From contig NZ_CP166769.1 of assembly GCF_041345015.1 (NCBI RefSeq), forward strand, positions 62,001 to 126,000: 64,000 bases of DNA, written 5' to 3'. The notes under the pieces were generated by a model that saw only the letters and a list, made by a program, of their open reading frames with translations, made no database searches and had not been told where the DNA came from. This document shows, piece by piece, positions 1 to 7,858 of this stretch (positions are counted from its first letter, which is position 1; every line of letters begins with the position of its first letter). Source of the DNA: Bartonella sp. DGB1 (GTDB lineage: Bacteria > Pseudomonadota > Alphaproteobacteria > Rhizobiales > Rhizobiaceae). The translations under genes and the position numbers were made by a program.

Positions 1-323
1 CTGGTTATGGAGAAGGAGTGACAACATTAGTTGTGCGCAGAGCTTTGCAAGCTAAAGATATAGGTATGGGCGGTATTGTTACCTCGGCTTTAGAAGTTCA
101 GCATATTAGACATCTTATAGGTCAAAATATGGTTATTGTAACGCCAGGAGTTAGGCTTGAAAATAGTGACAAAGATGATCAAAAAAGAGTGTTAACTCCT
201 AGAAAAGCTGTAGAGTCTGGAGCAAATTATATTGTTATGGCACGTCCAATAATTAAAGCTGAAGATCCAATCGAAGTAGTTAAGTTAGTAAAAAAAGATA
301 TGCAGCTGGCAAAAAGTGAGTAA
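1..323 (+). CDS. pyrF: Orotidine 5'-phosphate decarboxylase, class 1, C-terminal part (cut by window edge)
   Basis: Decarboxylates OMP to UMP, the last step of de novo pyrimidine synthesis, in the cytoplasm. The open frame runs in from the left edge (first full codon at base 3) and only about the last 106 codons are visible. Seen are the phosphate-binding segment VTPGVR, then DDQKRVLTP and the late MARPI motif, all typical of the C-terminal half of class 1 (E. coli-type) PyrF. The catalytic DxKxxD motif lies outside the window. Its end overlaps the rsmI start by 8 bases. A second OMP decarboxylase gene of class 2 lies at 47087-47932. Confidence 0.9.
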   Translation, partial: GYGEGVTTLVVRRALQAKDIGMGGIVTSALEVQHIRHLIGQNMVIVTPGVRLENSDKDDQKRVLTPRKAVESGANYIVMARPIIKAEDPIEVVKLVKKDMQLAKSE

Positions 324-1206
324 TCGTAGTTATTTTATTGAATCATATGAATTTAAAGTTCCTTCTCTTCCTGTAGCTTTATATCTTGTAGCTACTCCAA
401 TTGGAAATTTAAACGATATTACTATTAGAGCCTTACAAACTTTAGCGGCTGTAGATTATGTTGCTTGTGAAGATACTAGAAAAACAGGATTTTTGCTTAA
501 AGCTTTTGCTATTAATAATAAGTTAATATCTTATCATGAATATAGTCATGATAAGATAGAAGATAAATTATTGGACATATTACAGTCAGGCAAATCAATA
601 GCTCTTGTTTCTGATGCGGGTACTCCATTAGTATCAGATCCAGGTTTTAAATTAGTTCAGAGAGCTTTAGAGTATAATATAAAAGTTATTCCTATTCCAG
701 GAGCATCTTCTGTGCTTAGTGCTTTGATTGCGTCTGGATTACCGACGGATAAATTTAACTTTGTTGGTTTTCTATCTTCTAAAAAAAATATGCGTTTAAA
801 ACAATTAGAGGAAATGAAAAATCAAACAGCTTCCATAGTTGGATTTGAGAGTCCGCACAGATTATTGGAATCTTTACAAGATATGATTGATATATTTGGA
901 GGTTCGAAAATAATTTCGCTTGCTAGGGAACTTACTAAAAAATTTGAAGAAATTCACACAGATACGATAGAGAATATTTATCAGCTCTATAATAATAGGG
1001 ATAAAATAAGAGGTGAATTTGTATTTGTTATATCATCATGCTCGAAACAAGATCTTTTCACTGATGTGCTAGAAGTTGATAAGTTATTATTAACTTTAAG
1101 TAATGATATGTCTTTATCTAAAGCGGCTGCTCAAGCTTCAGTTATGACAGGACAAAAAAAATCAGAATTATATAAAAGATTGTTAGATATCAAAAAAGAT
1201 GACTAA
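316..1206 (+). CDS. rsmI: 16S rRNA (cytidine(1402)-2'-O)-methyltransferase
   Basis: Methylates the 2'-O of C1402 in the decoding centre of 16S rRNA using SAM. The 296-residue protein has the tetrapyrrole-methylase fold signatures: LVATPIGNLND near residues 24-34, ACEDTR at 50-55, the SDAGTPLVSDPG loop at 99-110 and IPIPGASS near 125-132. Length is normal. The GTG start lies inside the end of pyrF, which suggests translational coupling. The 3' end overlaps yraN by 8 bases, an rsmI-yraN pairing common in Proteobacteria. Confidence 0.95.
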   Translation: MSNRSYFIESYEFKVPSLPVALYLVATPIGNLNDITIRALQTLAAVDYVACEDTRKTGFLLKAFAINNKLISYHEYSHDKIEDKLLDILQSGKSIALVSDAGTPLVSDPGFKLVQRALEYNIKVIPIPGASSVLSALIASGLPTDKFNFVGFLSSKKNMRLKQLEEMKNQTASIVGFESPHRLLESLQDMIDIFGGSKIISLARELTKKFEEIHTDTIENIYQLYNNRDKIRGEFVFVISSCSKQDLFTDVLEVDKLLLTLSNDMSLSKAAAQASVMTGQKKSELYKRLLDIKKDD

Positions 1207-1573
1207 TAAAAAAAATAAACTTAGATGTTATAAAAAAGGTGTTAGAGCTGAAAAAATAGCTGCTTTTTGGTTAATGCTGAAAGGCTATAAAATTTTATCT
1301 CGTAGATATAAAACTAAGTTAGGTGAAATTGATATAATAGCTAAAAAAGGAAATTTAATTGCCATAATTGAAGTAAAATATCGTTATTCAGTAACAGAAG
1401 CTATGCAAGCAATTGGTTATTATAATGAAATAAGAATAGAGAGAGCAAGCGATCTTTGGCTTGCTCGACGTAAAGATAGATATAATCTATCTTTACGTTA
1501 TGATTTAATCATAATATCTCCATGGCGCTTTCCAAAACATATAAAAGCAATTTTTTTAGCAAAAAATAAATAA
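1199..1573 (+). CDS. yraN: UPF0102 family protein YraN (endonuclease-like fold)
   Basis: A 124-residue member of the YraN/UPF0102 family, which has a restriction-endonuclease-like fold; its cellular role is poorly defined. The family core is visible: G-x-RAE near residues 14-18, GEIDII with E43 and D45, and IEVKYR with E58 and K60, matching an E-x-D...E-x-K nuclease-like site. It overlaps rsmI and is probably in one operon with it. Two perfect inverted repeats lie back to back inside the coding region (1443-1466 and 1468-1498) without disturbing the family length. Confidence 0.9.
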   Translation: MTNKKNKLRCYKKGVRAEKIAAFWLMLKGYKILSRRYKTKLGEIDIIAKKGNLIAIIEVKYRYSVTEAMQAIGYYNEIRIERASDLWLARRKDRYNLSLRYDLIIISPWRFPKHIKAIFLAKNK

Positions 1574-1595
1574 ATGTTTGGAATATAATATTAAA

Positions 1596-2072
1596 TTATG
1601 CGTCTTTAGTAGAATATGGTGATTTACCATATTTATTGTCTTGTGTATCGCCTTTAAAACAACAAATTATAATAATAATGATTGATAATATAAGACCAAT
1701 TACATTAAGAGTACTCATGATGCTAGCTTCTAAGCTAGAATAATCTATAAATTGTAAATTGTCTTGTGTATAATCTCCTAGTGTGCCATAAAATGTAAAT
1801 TCTAATATAAAACTGAAAACAGCGATTCCTACACTTATATATTCTATAAGCCCACTCCTATTAAGGTCATGTAAGCGACGTACAGTAAGTGATGTTTGTG
1901 CTACACCTAAAATAAAAATTAAGAATAGTACCAGTAAAGCTGTCAATAGTCTTACGGAGATGGAGGCGTCTAGATTAACATTATCTGGTTCTAACATAGC
2001 GAAAATTATAGCTAAAATTAAAAATGCTAAAAATGCTAACAATGTTACTATTATTATAGATAAAATTGTCAA
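1596..2072 (-). CDS. DUF805 family membrane protein, start disturbed
   Basis: Small inner-membrane protein of unknown function with the DUF805 hallmark TVRRLHDLNRSG after the second membrane segment and a C-terminal KGDTQDNKYG motif. Four hydrophobic segments are visible. The only standard start in frame is the TTG at 2072, but the conserved DUF805 N-terminus (reading NFKGRISRKDYW) is encoded in frame upstream, at about 2073-2110. That extension is open to a stop at 2193-2195 and has no ATG, GTG or TTG. The nearest suitable ATG (2150-2152) is one frame off, so the gene either uses an ATA/ATC/ATT start or carries a one-base frameshift near its start. Confidence 0.75.
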   Translation of the reverse strand: MTILSIIIVTLLAFLAFLILAIIFAMLEPDNVNLDASISVRLLTALLVLFLIFILGVAQTSLTVRRLHDLNRSGLIEYISVGIAVFSFILEFTFYGTLGDYTQDNLQFIDYSSLEASIMSTLNVIGLILSIIIIIICCFKGDTQDNKYGKSPYSTKDA

Positions 2073-2201
2073 CCAGTAATCTTTTCTACTAATACGCCCT
2101 TTAAAATTTAGAGCATTTTTTATTGCATCGATAAATAAATTATATATAACATTTTGTTTGTACTCACTCTTAACATAAAATAATAATTTTATTTAAATTT
2201 A

Positions 2202-2687
2202 TTATTCTTTTTTTCTAATATTAATTAATTCGTTAGCTATTAATATAATTGCTCCTATGGTTATAAAACTATCAGCTAAGTTAAATACAGCAAAGGAAAA
2301 ATTATATGTATTTGAATGTAAATATAAGTAATCTACCACATAGCCTTTTGAAAGTCTATCAATCATATTTCCTAATGCTCCAGCAATAATTAGCAAATAA
2401 GCTAATTTTTGCCATTTATGTGTTTTGTTGGTTGTATACCATAGATAGCAAAAAAATAAACATGTAATAATACTAATGATAAGTAAAGTTAAGCTTGGTA
2501 TATTTTGTAGAAAAGAAAAGGCTATCCCGGTATTATATGTTTTTAGTAAAGAGAAAAATGGTAATATATTCAGAGGCTTATGATAAGTTAGATAATTTTC
2601 TACTAATAATTTGATTAATTGGTCTGAGGCTACTAATATAATTAGTAAATAAATATTTTTGATTAAGTTCTTATTTTTTTGGAGCAT
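2202..2687 (-). CDS. lspA: Lipoprotein signal peptidase (signal peptidase II)
   Basis: Membrane aspartic peptidase that removes signal peptides from prolipoproteins after diacylglyceryl transfer. The 161-residue protein has four hydrophobic helices, the SDQLIK motif near residue 21, NTGIAFSF at 52-59, and the catalytic aspartates in NMIDR (D110) and NLADS (D139). Length is typical. It lies two bases downstream of the TrmH-type methyltransferase gene on the same strand. A likely substrate in the window is the small lipoprotein at 50516-50974. Confidence 0.95.
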   Translation of the reverse strand: MLQKNKNLIKNIYLLIILVASDQLIKLLVENYLTYHKPLNILPFFSLLKTYNTGIAFSFLQNIPSLTLLIISIITCLFFCYLWYTTNKTHKWQKLAYLLIIAGALGNMIDRLSKGYVVDYLYLHSNTYNFSFAVFNLADSFITIGAIILIANELINIRKKE

Positions 2688-2689
2688 AA

Positions 2690-3520
2690 TTAATCCAAGG
2701 TTAGTTGTTTTCTATAAATTTCGTATAAAGCTAAGGCGGTTGCAACAGATAAATTTAACGAGTCCGCTCTACCTTGTTGAGGGATTTTTATTAACTTATC
2801 ACAGATATTTAATAATTTATCGCATATTCCTTGTTGTTCATTACCCATAATTAATAAATTATTTTTATCATAATAATTAACTTTTCTAAAATCTAATGCG
2901 CCTTTTAAGTAAGTTCCTATTGTTTGACCATTAAAGTTTTTTTGCCAGGTAATAAAATTATCTAATTCACTTTTAAAAATATTTACGGCAAATATCGATC
3001 CCATAGAAGCTCTAACAGTTTCAATAGCAAAAGGATCAGTGCAATCACCAAGAAGACAAATGTTTTTAAGGCCTACAGCATCTGCGGTTCTTATTATAGT
3101 ACCTAAGTTGCCAGGGTCTTTTATTCTGTCTAATGCCAATAAATTAAAGTTATTGTTAGTGTTGAGTTCCGTTAAATTCTGGATTTTTCTTTTTATTATA
3201 CCTATTACAGTTTGTGGATTGTCTCGCCTAGAGATAGAAGAAAGTATCTGAGGAGTTGTACTTATTATCAATGCCCCTTGATTTTTAATTTTTAATATTA
3301 CTTCATCTAATAAAGGAGAAAGATTTTTATTTGGGGTGAATAATAGATTCGTTATTTCCCAGTTATTTTCTAAGGCTTCAATTATTATTTTTAGCCCTTC
3401 TGCCACAAAAAGATTTTGTTTTTCTCTATTTTTTTTAAGAAATAAAGCTTTAAAATTTTTTATTATAGGATTGCTTAAGCTAGTTATATTTTTTACGTTG
3501 CCACTAGGAATGTTATTCAT
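2690..3520 (-). CDS. TrmH/SpoU family RNA 2'-O-ribose methyltransferase
   Basis: SAM-dependent 2'-O-methyltransferase of the SPOUT superfamily acting on rRNA or tRNA. The 276-residue protein has an N-terminal substrate-binding domain (FVAEGLKIIIEAL near 38-50) and the three SpoU motifs: DRIKDPGNLGTIIRTADA at 131-148, IMGNEQQGI at 224-232, and SLNLSVATALALYE at 254-267. The target site cannot be told from sequence alone; RlmB-like or TrmH-like activity are both possible. Its start overlaps the end of the upstream methyltransferase gene by four bases, implying translational coupling. Confidence 0.88.
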   Translation of the reverse strand: MNNIPSGNVKNITSLSNPIIKNFKALFLKKNREKQNLFVAEGLKIIIEALENNWEITNLLFTPNKNLSPLLDEVILKIKNQGALIISTTPQILSSISRRDNPQTVIGIIKRKIQNLTELNTNNNFNLLALDRIKDPGNLGTIIRTADAVGLKNICLLGDCTDPFAIETVRASMGSIFAVNIFKSELDNFITWQKNFNGQTIGTYLKGALDFRKVNYYDKNNLLIMGNEQQGICDKLLNICDKLIKIPQQGRADSLNLSVATALALYEIYRKQLTLD

Positions 3521-4455
3521 TTATTTGCCAAAATTTGAGTTTGTTGGTTTGATATCCATCTACTAAATAATGAAGTTGATAAACATCTTCTAGAATTTTC
3601 GGTTTCTATAATTAATTCACCAGATTCAATTATACCTTTTTTATCCTGAAATATTTCATAATTTAATTCATGCATAGCAAGAAAAGATGCTCTTATTGAA
3701 TAAGCTGTTAGAATTAATGACAAAGCATCTGCTGAAAGTAAATTTTTACATAATATTAGCATCTCTTTTAAATGGTCAAATAATTGCCACACTTCGCCTT
3801 TAGGACCTCTGCCATATGCTGGAGGATCCAATAGAATAATATCATAATTTTTGTTACGTCTTAGCTCTCTTTTACAAAAGCTGAGAGCATCATCACATAT
3901 CCAGCGTATTTTAGCTTGTTCCATACCAGCTTTTATTTGATTTTCTTTAGCCCAGCCGATTGCTTTTTTTGAAGCATCTACGTGTGTGACTTCTGCTCCT
4001 GCTCTAGCCGCTACTAAAGATGCTATTCCTGTATAAGCAAATAAATTAAGCACTTTAGGCGGTTTAGCAGTGTTTTTGATTAATTTTTCTAAAAAAAACC
4101 AGTGAGCCGCTTGCTCTGGAAATACACCTACATGGCGGAAAGAAGTAAATCTTCCTAGAAAATCCAATTTGTTCCAGCTGAGGTTCCAAGTTTCAGCTAA
4201 TTTAACTTTAGGGAAATGCCATCTGCCGATAGCTTCTTCTTCTGTGTTTCCTGTGAATATAGCATCAGCTTTTTGCCAGATATAACTTGGTAATTCGGGT
4301 GTCCAGATTGCCTGACCTTCTGGCCTATTGATAATATATTTACCATATCTTTCTAGTTTTCTACCATTTCCGCTATCTAGTAATGCATATTCTTTTGAGG
4401 ATTTTGTTTTTAATATTAACGGGAATTGTTCAGCTAGGCTATTTGAGATGGTCAT
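3517..4455 (-). CDS. Class I SAM-dependent methyltransferase (RlmI-like)
   Basis: A 312-residue Rossmann-fold methyltransferase resembling the COG1092 (RlmI/RlmK-like) group, so probably an RNA modification enzyme. Seen are the SAM-binding NLFAYTGIASLVAARAGAEV near 137-156, the acidic strand end VDAS at 159-162, and the catalytic-loop motif LLDPPAYGRG at 208-217, which resembles the DPP(F/Y) motif of nucleic-acid methyltransferases. No PUA domain is visible at the N-terminus, unlike RlmI. It lies between lapA and the TrmH-type gene in a minus-strand cluster. Confidence 0.8.
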   Translation of the reverse strand: MTISNSLAEQFPLILKTKSSKEYALLDSGNGRKLERYGKYIINRPEGQAIWTPELPSYIWQKADAIFTGNTEEEAIGRWHFPKVKLAETWNLSWNKLDFLGRFTSFRHVGVFPEQAAHWFFLEKLIKNTAKPPKVLNLFAYTGIASLVAARAGAEVTHVDASKKAIGWAKENQIKAGMEQAKIRWICDDALSFCKRELRRNKNYDIILLDPPAYGRGPKGEVWQLFDHLKEMLILCKNLLSADALSLILTAYSIRASFLAMHELNYEIFQDKKGIIESGELIIETENSRRCLSTSLFSRWISNQQTQILANK

Positions 4456-4463
4456 ATGATTAA

Positions 4464-4793
4464 TTATTCTATGTTGTTTTTATCAGTGTGAGTCGGTAAT
4501 TTTTGTATATTATCAGAATGTAATAATGTTTCCCAGGCTAATTTTCTATATTTTTTCTGCTGAAACCACACAATAATTCCTCCTATAATGATTCCAACTA
4601 TAAAAGATAAAATTAACCAAATAAATAGGGGCGCGGTTAAACCTTGTTGATCATTAGAAAAAGCAAAAGGATTATAGTATAACGTAATTGATTGGCTATT
4701 CAGTACCATTAGAGTGATAAATAATACTGTTAATAAAATAATTATTAACCAATAAAAAAAATTACTTACTTTTATTAGCGTTTGTTTGAACAT
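4464..4793 (-). CDS. lapA: LapA (DUF1049) domain inner-membrane protein
   Basis: Small membrane protein of the LapA/YciS family, linked in enterobacteria to lipopolysaccharide assembly. The 109-residue protein has two hydrophobic helices (about 14-32 and 55-76) joined by a short loop with the family-like N-S-x-x-I-T-L-Y-Y pattern, then a basic cytoplasmic tail (FQQKKYRKLAWETL). It sits just downstream of the IHF beta gene, an arrangement common in alphaproteobacteria and gammaproteobacteria. Function here is inferred from family and context. Confidence 0.8.
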   Translation of the reverse strand: MFKQTLIKVSNFFYWLIIILLTVLFITLMVLNSQSITLYYNPFAFSNDQQGLTAPLFIWLILSFIVGIIIGGIIVWFQQKKYRKLAWETLLHSDNIQKLPTHTDKNNIE

Positions 4794-4803
4794 ATTTATT
4801 CCT

Positions 4804-5112
4804 CTAGCTTTTTTGTTTTAACTCTTTATTATATTCCTCGTTCAATCTATCTTTCAAGGCTTTTCCCATTTTAAAAAACGGTGCATATCTTTCTTTTATA
4901 TGTATAATTTCTCCAGTTTTAGGGTTTCTTCCTATTCTAGCGGGCTTCTTTTTTATATCAAAAGAACCAAAGCGTCTTAGCTCTACTCTATGACCATTTA
5001 TTAAAGATTGTCGTATTTCATTAAACATTGTATTAATTATAAGTTCCACCTCATTTTTTTTTAAATGAGGGTGTTTAGCGGATATTTTAGTTATTAGCTC
5101 CGATTTTAGCAT
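4804..5112 (-). CDS. ihfB: Integration host factor subunit beta
   Basis: DNA-bending nucleoid protein of the HU/IHF family. The 102-residue sequence shows the N-terminal helical dimer region, RRFGSFDIKKKPARIGRNP in the DNA-binding arm (about 46-64) with the intercalating proline at about 64, and a C-terminal helix. The RRFGSF and GRNPKTGE signatures and position upstream of lapA favour IHF beta over HU. A Shine-Dalgarno-like AAGGAAGGGAC precedes the ATG. Confidence 0.92.
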   Translation of the reverse strand: MLKSELITKISAKHPHLKKNEVELIINTMFNEIRQSLINGHRVELRRFGSFDIKKKPARIGRNPKTGEIIHIKERYAPFFKMGKALKDRLNEEYNKELKQKS

Positions 5113-5292
5113 GTCCCTTCCTTTATACGCCGTTAATTGTTGGTTATTTTATAGTTCTATCATTATTTAGTCAAAGACTTTACAGTTTTGTTTGTAATAT
5201 ATTGTGTAATGTGTAAGATATAAGTGTTAAAAAAATAAAAATATTATATATTTAGTTATCCATGTTCTATACATATAAATAAGGAGCATATT

Positions 5293-5748
5293 ATGACTTT
5301 GGGAGAATTTTTGCAACCGAACGCAATATTATTAGACTTAAAAATTAAAGGTCACAATCATTTGATCTCTCGCTTATCTTATTATGCGTCTAAACTTATA
5401 GATATAGATACAGAAGTTATTAATCAGGCTATTTTAGAGCGTGAAAATCAATCGTTTACTAACATAGGTGGTGGAGTAGCATTACCACATGGAAGATTAG
5501 AGTCTTTACAGAAGATAAATATTATTTTTGCTCGTCTAGCTGAACCAATATATTTTTCACATGAAGATACAGAACCAATAGACTTAGTCTTCTTGTTATT
5601 AAGTCCTAAGGAATTAGTATCTCAACATTTAAGCGCCTTAGCGAGGATTGCTAGATTAGTAAGAAATGAAAGTTTATTGTTGGCACTACGTAATACTAAA
5701 GCTAAGGATGAAATATACAATTTATTAGCTACTAATAATTTACAATAA
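5293..5748 (+). CDS. ptsN: PTS IIA-like nitrogen regulatory protein (EIIA-Ntr)
   Basis: Phosphoryl-accepting regulator of the nitrogen PTS, which affects potassium transport, metabolism and stress responses. The 151-residue EIIA domain carries the phosphorylated histidine in GGVALPHGRL (H66), and the family segment DLVFLLLSP near 107-115. A clear AAGGAG ribosome-binding site lies about 9 bases before the ATG. The npr/hpr and hpf genes often found nearby are not in the window. A degraded copy of the 3' end of this gene follows directly (about 5814-5925). Confidence 0.93.
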   Translation: MTLGEFLQPNAILLDLKIKGHNHLISRLSYYASKLIDIDTEVINQAILERENQSFTNIGGGVALPHGRLESLQKINIIFARLAEPIYFSHEDTEPIDLVFLLLSPKELVSQHLSALARIARLVRNESLLLALRNTKAKDEIYNLLATNNLQ

Positions 5749-5813
5749 TTAAGCTAACTTATATAAAAGCTGCTGCGGTTTAGTGTGTTATTGAATACCT
5801 ATTGAAGGGTCTT

Positions 5814-5925
5814 AATATTTAAATGCTTTAGTAAATATTTCTAGATTGATAGGAAATGAAACCTTATTGTTAGAACTATGTATCATCGTGCTAACAAGGG
5901 AATATATAATTTATTGTTTGTTTAT
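5814..5925 (+). pseudogene. Decayed tandem copy of the ptsN 3' end
   Basis: Bases from about 5814 align by eye with ptsN bases from about 5624 to its end at a shift of about 190 bases. Shared blocks include AGGAAATGAAA versus AAGAAATGAAA, CTTATTGTTAGAACTA versus TTTATTGTTGGCACTA, and AATATATAATTTATT versus AATATACAATTTATT. Reading frames are broken. It looks like a tail duplication of ptsN that has lost coding function; the same pattern occurs after pheT and lepA. Confidence 0.7.
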
Positions 5926-5956
5926 TAGCCGGTTATAGATTATATATATTTCATAT

Positions 5957-6451
5957 ATGCTAAGGTCAATGATGATGAAACTTAAAAGTGAAAATAAAAA
6001 TTTTTTAATAACTTTAATCTTTATGGGGTTATTTATCTTTTTTGTATATGGGTTATTATTACTAGGTTTGCGTAATGTAGCTGAGTTAATAATTAATCAT
6101 TATCAATGGTCTTATATGCAAGACAAAGGTGATCTAGGGATAATTATGGTTATCTTATTAGTTTTGTCTTTTTGGTTTAGCTTATATTTGATACCTGCTA
6201 CTTTAATTAAATTTATAACTATTAAATTAGGGCGAATAAGACTAGGACAAAAAATTAATATTATGTTATTTTTTGCGGTTTTTCACATTTTTGCTTTTAT
6301 AGTGGCGATCTATCCTCAGTTAAGGCAGTCTTCACCGATATTAAGAAAAAGATATTATCTAGCCACTAGAAGATATCTATCTCGCCAAAAGGTTAAACAA
6401 GCCAGAGATAAAGAGAGAGCTATACTTAGAAAGAGATATAAATCTATTTGA
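5957..6451 (+). CDS. Hypothetical membrane protein with basic C-terminal tail
   Basis: Not recognised. The 164-residue protein has three strongly hydrophobic segments (about 17-38, 60-80 and 101-119) and ends in a highly basic, probably cytoplasmic tail rich in R, K and Y after residue 125. The frame opens at ATG 5957, but the SD-like AAGG at 5962-5965 better suits the in-frame ATGs at 5972 or 5975. Codon usage resembles its neighbours. It stands alone between ptsN and a DUF1150 gene on the other strand. Confidence 0.65.
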   Translation: MLRSMMMKLKSENKNFLITLIFMGLFIFFVYGLLLLGLRNVAELIINHYQWSYMQDKGDLGIIMVILLVLSFWFSLYLIPATLIKFITIKLGRIRLGQKINIMLFFAVFHIFAFIVAIYPQLRQSSPILRKRYYLATRRYLSRQKVKQARDKERAILRKRYKSI

Positions 6452-6486
6452 TGTTAAGTTATAGAATTTTATTAATCTTTTTCGAT

Positions 6487-6738
6487 TTAATGTACGGAAA
6501 ATGTTTCTAGATCTTGTTCTTTAGCGCTCATCAAAATATCGTGTTGCGCTTCAGATAAGATTAACGGTTCACCGCTAGCGCCAAAAAGTGCCCATATTTC
6601 TACGCCCGCAGCTAAAGGAGGAAGTGACGGGAAGTTTTTAGCTAATTCTTCAGTTTTTATCTTGCGTACGTAGGCAATTTTACCTTGCCCAAGAGAGTGT
6701 AACTCAGACATATCTATGCTTGGTATATTATTAGCCAT
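6487..6738 (-). CDS. DUF1150 family protein
   Basis: An 83-residue soluble protein of the DUF1150 family, found almost only in Alphaproteobacteria and often near small heat-shock protein genes. The sequence carries the family pattern IAYVRKI, then LPPLAAGVEIWALFGASGEP and a terminal LILSEAQHDILMSA helix. No hsp20 gene is adjacent here. Function is unknown. A strong AAGGAGAAAAA ribosome-binding site precedes the ATG. The family distribution is one reason for assigning the window to Alphaproteobacteria. Confidence 0.85.
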   Translation of the reverse strand: MANNIPSIDMSELHSLGQGKIAYVRKIKTEELAKNFPSLPPLAAGVEIWALFGASGEPLILSEAQHDILMSAKEQDLETFSVH

Positions 6739-6858
6739 TTTTTTCTCCTTAACATACTAGCATATAAATGTATTATATTAAATATTGTTGCTTTTTTTAT
6801 ATATAAAAAATATCATTCTAATAATAGCATTTTAATATATAAATTTGAAAGATATTTC

Positions 6859-7509
6859 ATGCAAATTTTATCTTGTCGACAAATAAATGATATTTTTGAA
6901 CAATTTTCTGAGCGTAATCCACAGCCTAAAACAGAATTGAATTATAATAATAATTATAGTCTGCTTGTTGCGGTTGTGTTGTCGGCGCAAGCTACAGATG
7001 TGAGTGTTAATAAAGCAACTAAAGATTTATTCAAATTGGTATCTACACCGCAAGATATGTTAGATCTAGGTATTGTTAAGTTAGAGCAATATATTAAGAC
7101 CATAGGTTTATGGCGTGAAAAAGCTAAGAATATTATCTTATTATCTAAGTCTTTGGTTGACAATTTTAATGGAAATGTTCCAAATAATTTAACGGATTTA
7201 ATGTCGTTAGCTGGGGTTGGTCGTAAAACAGCTAATGTGGTTTTAAATACTGCTTTTGGACAAAATACTATAGCAGTAGATACGCATATTTTTAGATTAA
7301 GCCGTAGATTAGGTTTATCAGATGGTAGTAATCCGTTGGCGGTGGAAAAAGATTTGTTGCGAGCGATACCAGATAAATATATTTATAATGCACATCATTG
7401 GTTAGTATTGCATGGTAGATATATTTGTAAAGCTAGAAAACCTCTCTGTAATGAATGTTTTTTAACTAAAATATGTCTATATTATAAAAATAATAATATA
7501 GATATATAA
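6859..7509 (+). CDS. nth: Endonuclease III (DNA glycosylase/AP lyase)
   Basis: Removes oxidised pyrimidines from DNA and cleaves at abasic sites. The 216-residue protein contains the helix-hairpin-helix LAGVGRKTANVVLN (117-130) with the catalytic lysine K123, the catalytic aspartate D141 in AVDTHIFRLSRRLG, and the 4Fe-4S loop with cysteines at about 190, 197, 200 and 206 (C-x6-C-x2-C-x5-C). Length and domain order are those of bacterial Nth. Confidence 0.96.
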   Translation: MQILSCRQINDIFEQFSERNPQPKTELNYNNNYSLLVAVVLSAQATDVSVNKATKDLFKLVSTPQDMLDLGIVKLEQYIKTIGLWREKAKNIILLSKSLVDNFNGNVPNNLTDLMSLAGVGRKTANVVLNTAFGQNTIAVDTHIFRLSRRLGLSDGSNPLAVEKDLLRAIPDKYIYNAHHWLVLHGRYICKARKPLCNECFLTKICLYYKNNNIDI

Positions 7510-7558
7510 TTAAAGAAAATACTTGTAAAATCAATAAAATAATTTTATAAAGTAGTAG

Positions 7559-7586
7559 ATCGACCGGCAGGGCATGCCGTGGCGAT
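7559..7586 (+). promoter_or_regulatory. GC-rich hairpin in the rpmI leader
   Basis: An imperfect hairpin, ATCG-CC-GGCA with CGCC-type complement, centred on a palindromic GGCATGCC, stands out from the AT-rich surroundings 46 bases before the rpmI start. Ribosomal protein L20 autoregulates the rpmI-rplT mRNA in several bacteria through leader structures, so this is a candidate leader element. That role is inference from position only. Confidence 0.35.
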
Positions 7587-7632
7587 TGTTTTGCTTAATA
7601 TATTAATGGTTATTTTATTACAGGAGAGCAAA

Positions 7633-7836
7633 ATGCCCAAAATGAAAACTAAATCAGCTGCTAAAAAGCGCTTCAAAATTACCGCTAACGGTCTAGTGAA
7701 AGCTGGATCTGCTGGTAAAAGACATGGAATGATTAAACGTACTAATAAATTTATTCGTAACGCACGTGGTATGATGGTTCTTTCTGAGCCTGATGCTAAA
7801 AAAGTTATTTCTAATTATTTGCCTAACGGAAAATAA
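7633..7836 (+). CDS. rpmI: 50S ribosomal protein L35
   Basis: A 67-residue basic ribosomal protein of the large subunit. It begins [20 protein letters not shown] and contains [18 protein letters not shown], as expected for L35. The ATG at 7633 is chosen because it follows the AGGAGAG ribosome-binding site and gives the family N-terminus; the open frame extends upstream to 7579 but that part is unlike L35. rplT follows 22 bases later. infC, which precedes rpmI in many bacteria, is about 8 kb away on the other strand. Confidence 0.97.
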   Translation: MPKMKTKSAAKKRFKITANGLVKAGSAGKRHGMIKRTNKFIRNARGMMVLSEPDAKKVISNYLPNGK

Positions 7837-7858
7837 AATTTATTAAGGAGTTTAAATT

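Noticed and set aside
7579-7632. N-terminal extension of rpmI
   Set aside because: L35 begins MPKMKT; the extension is hydrophobic, unlike the family, and precedes the ribosome-binding site.
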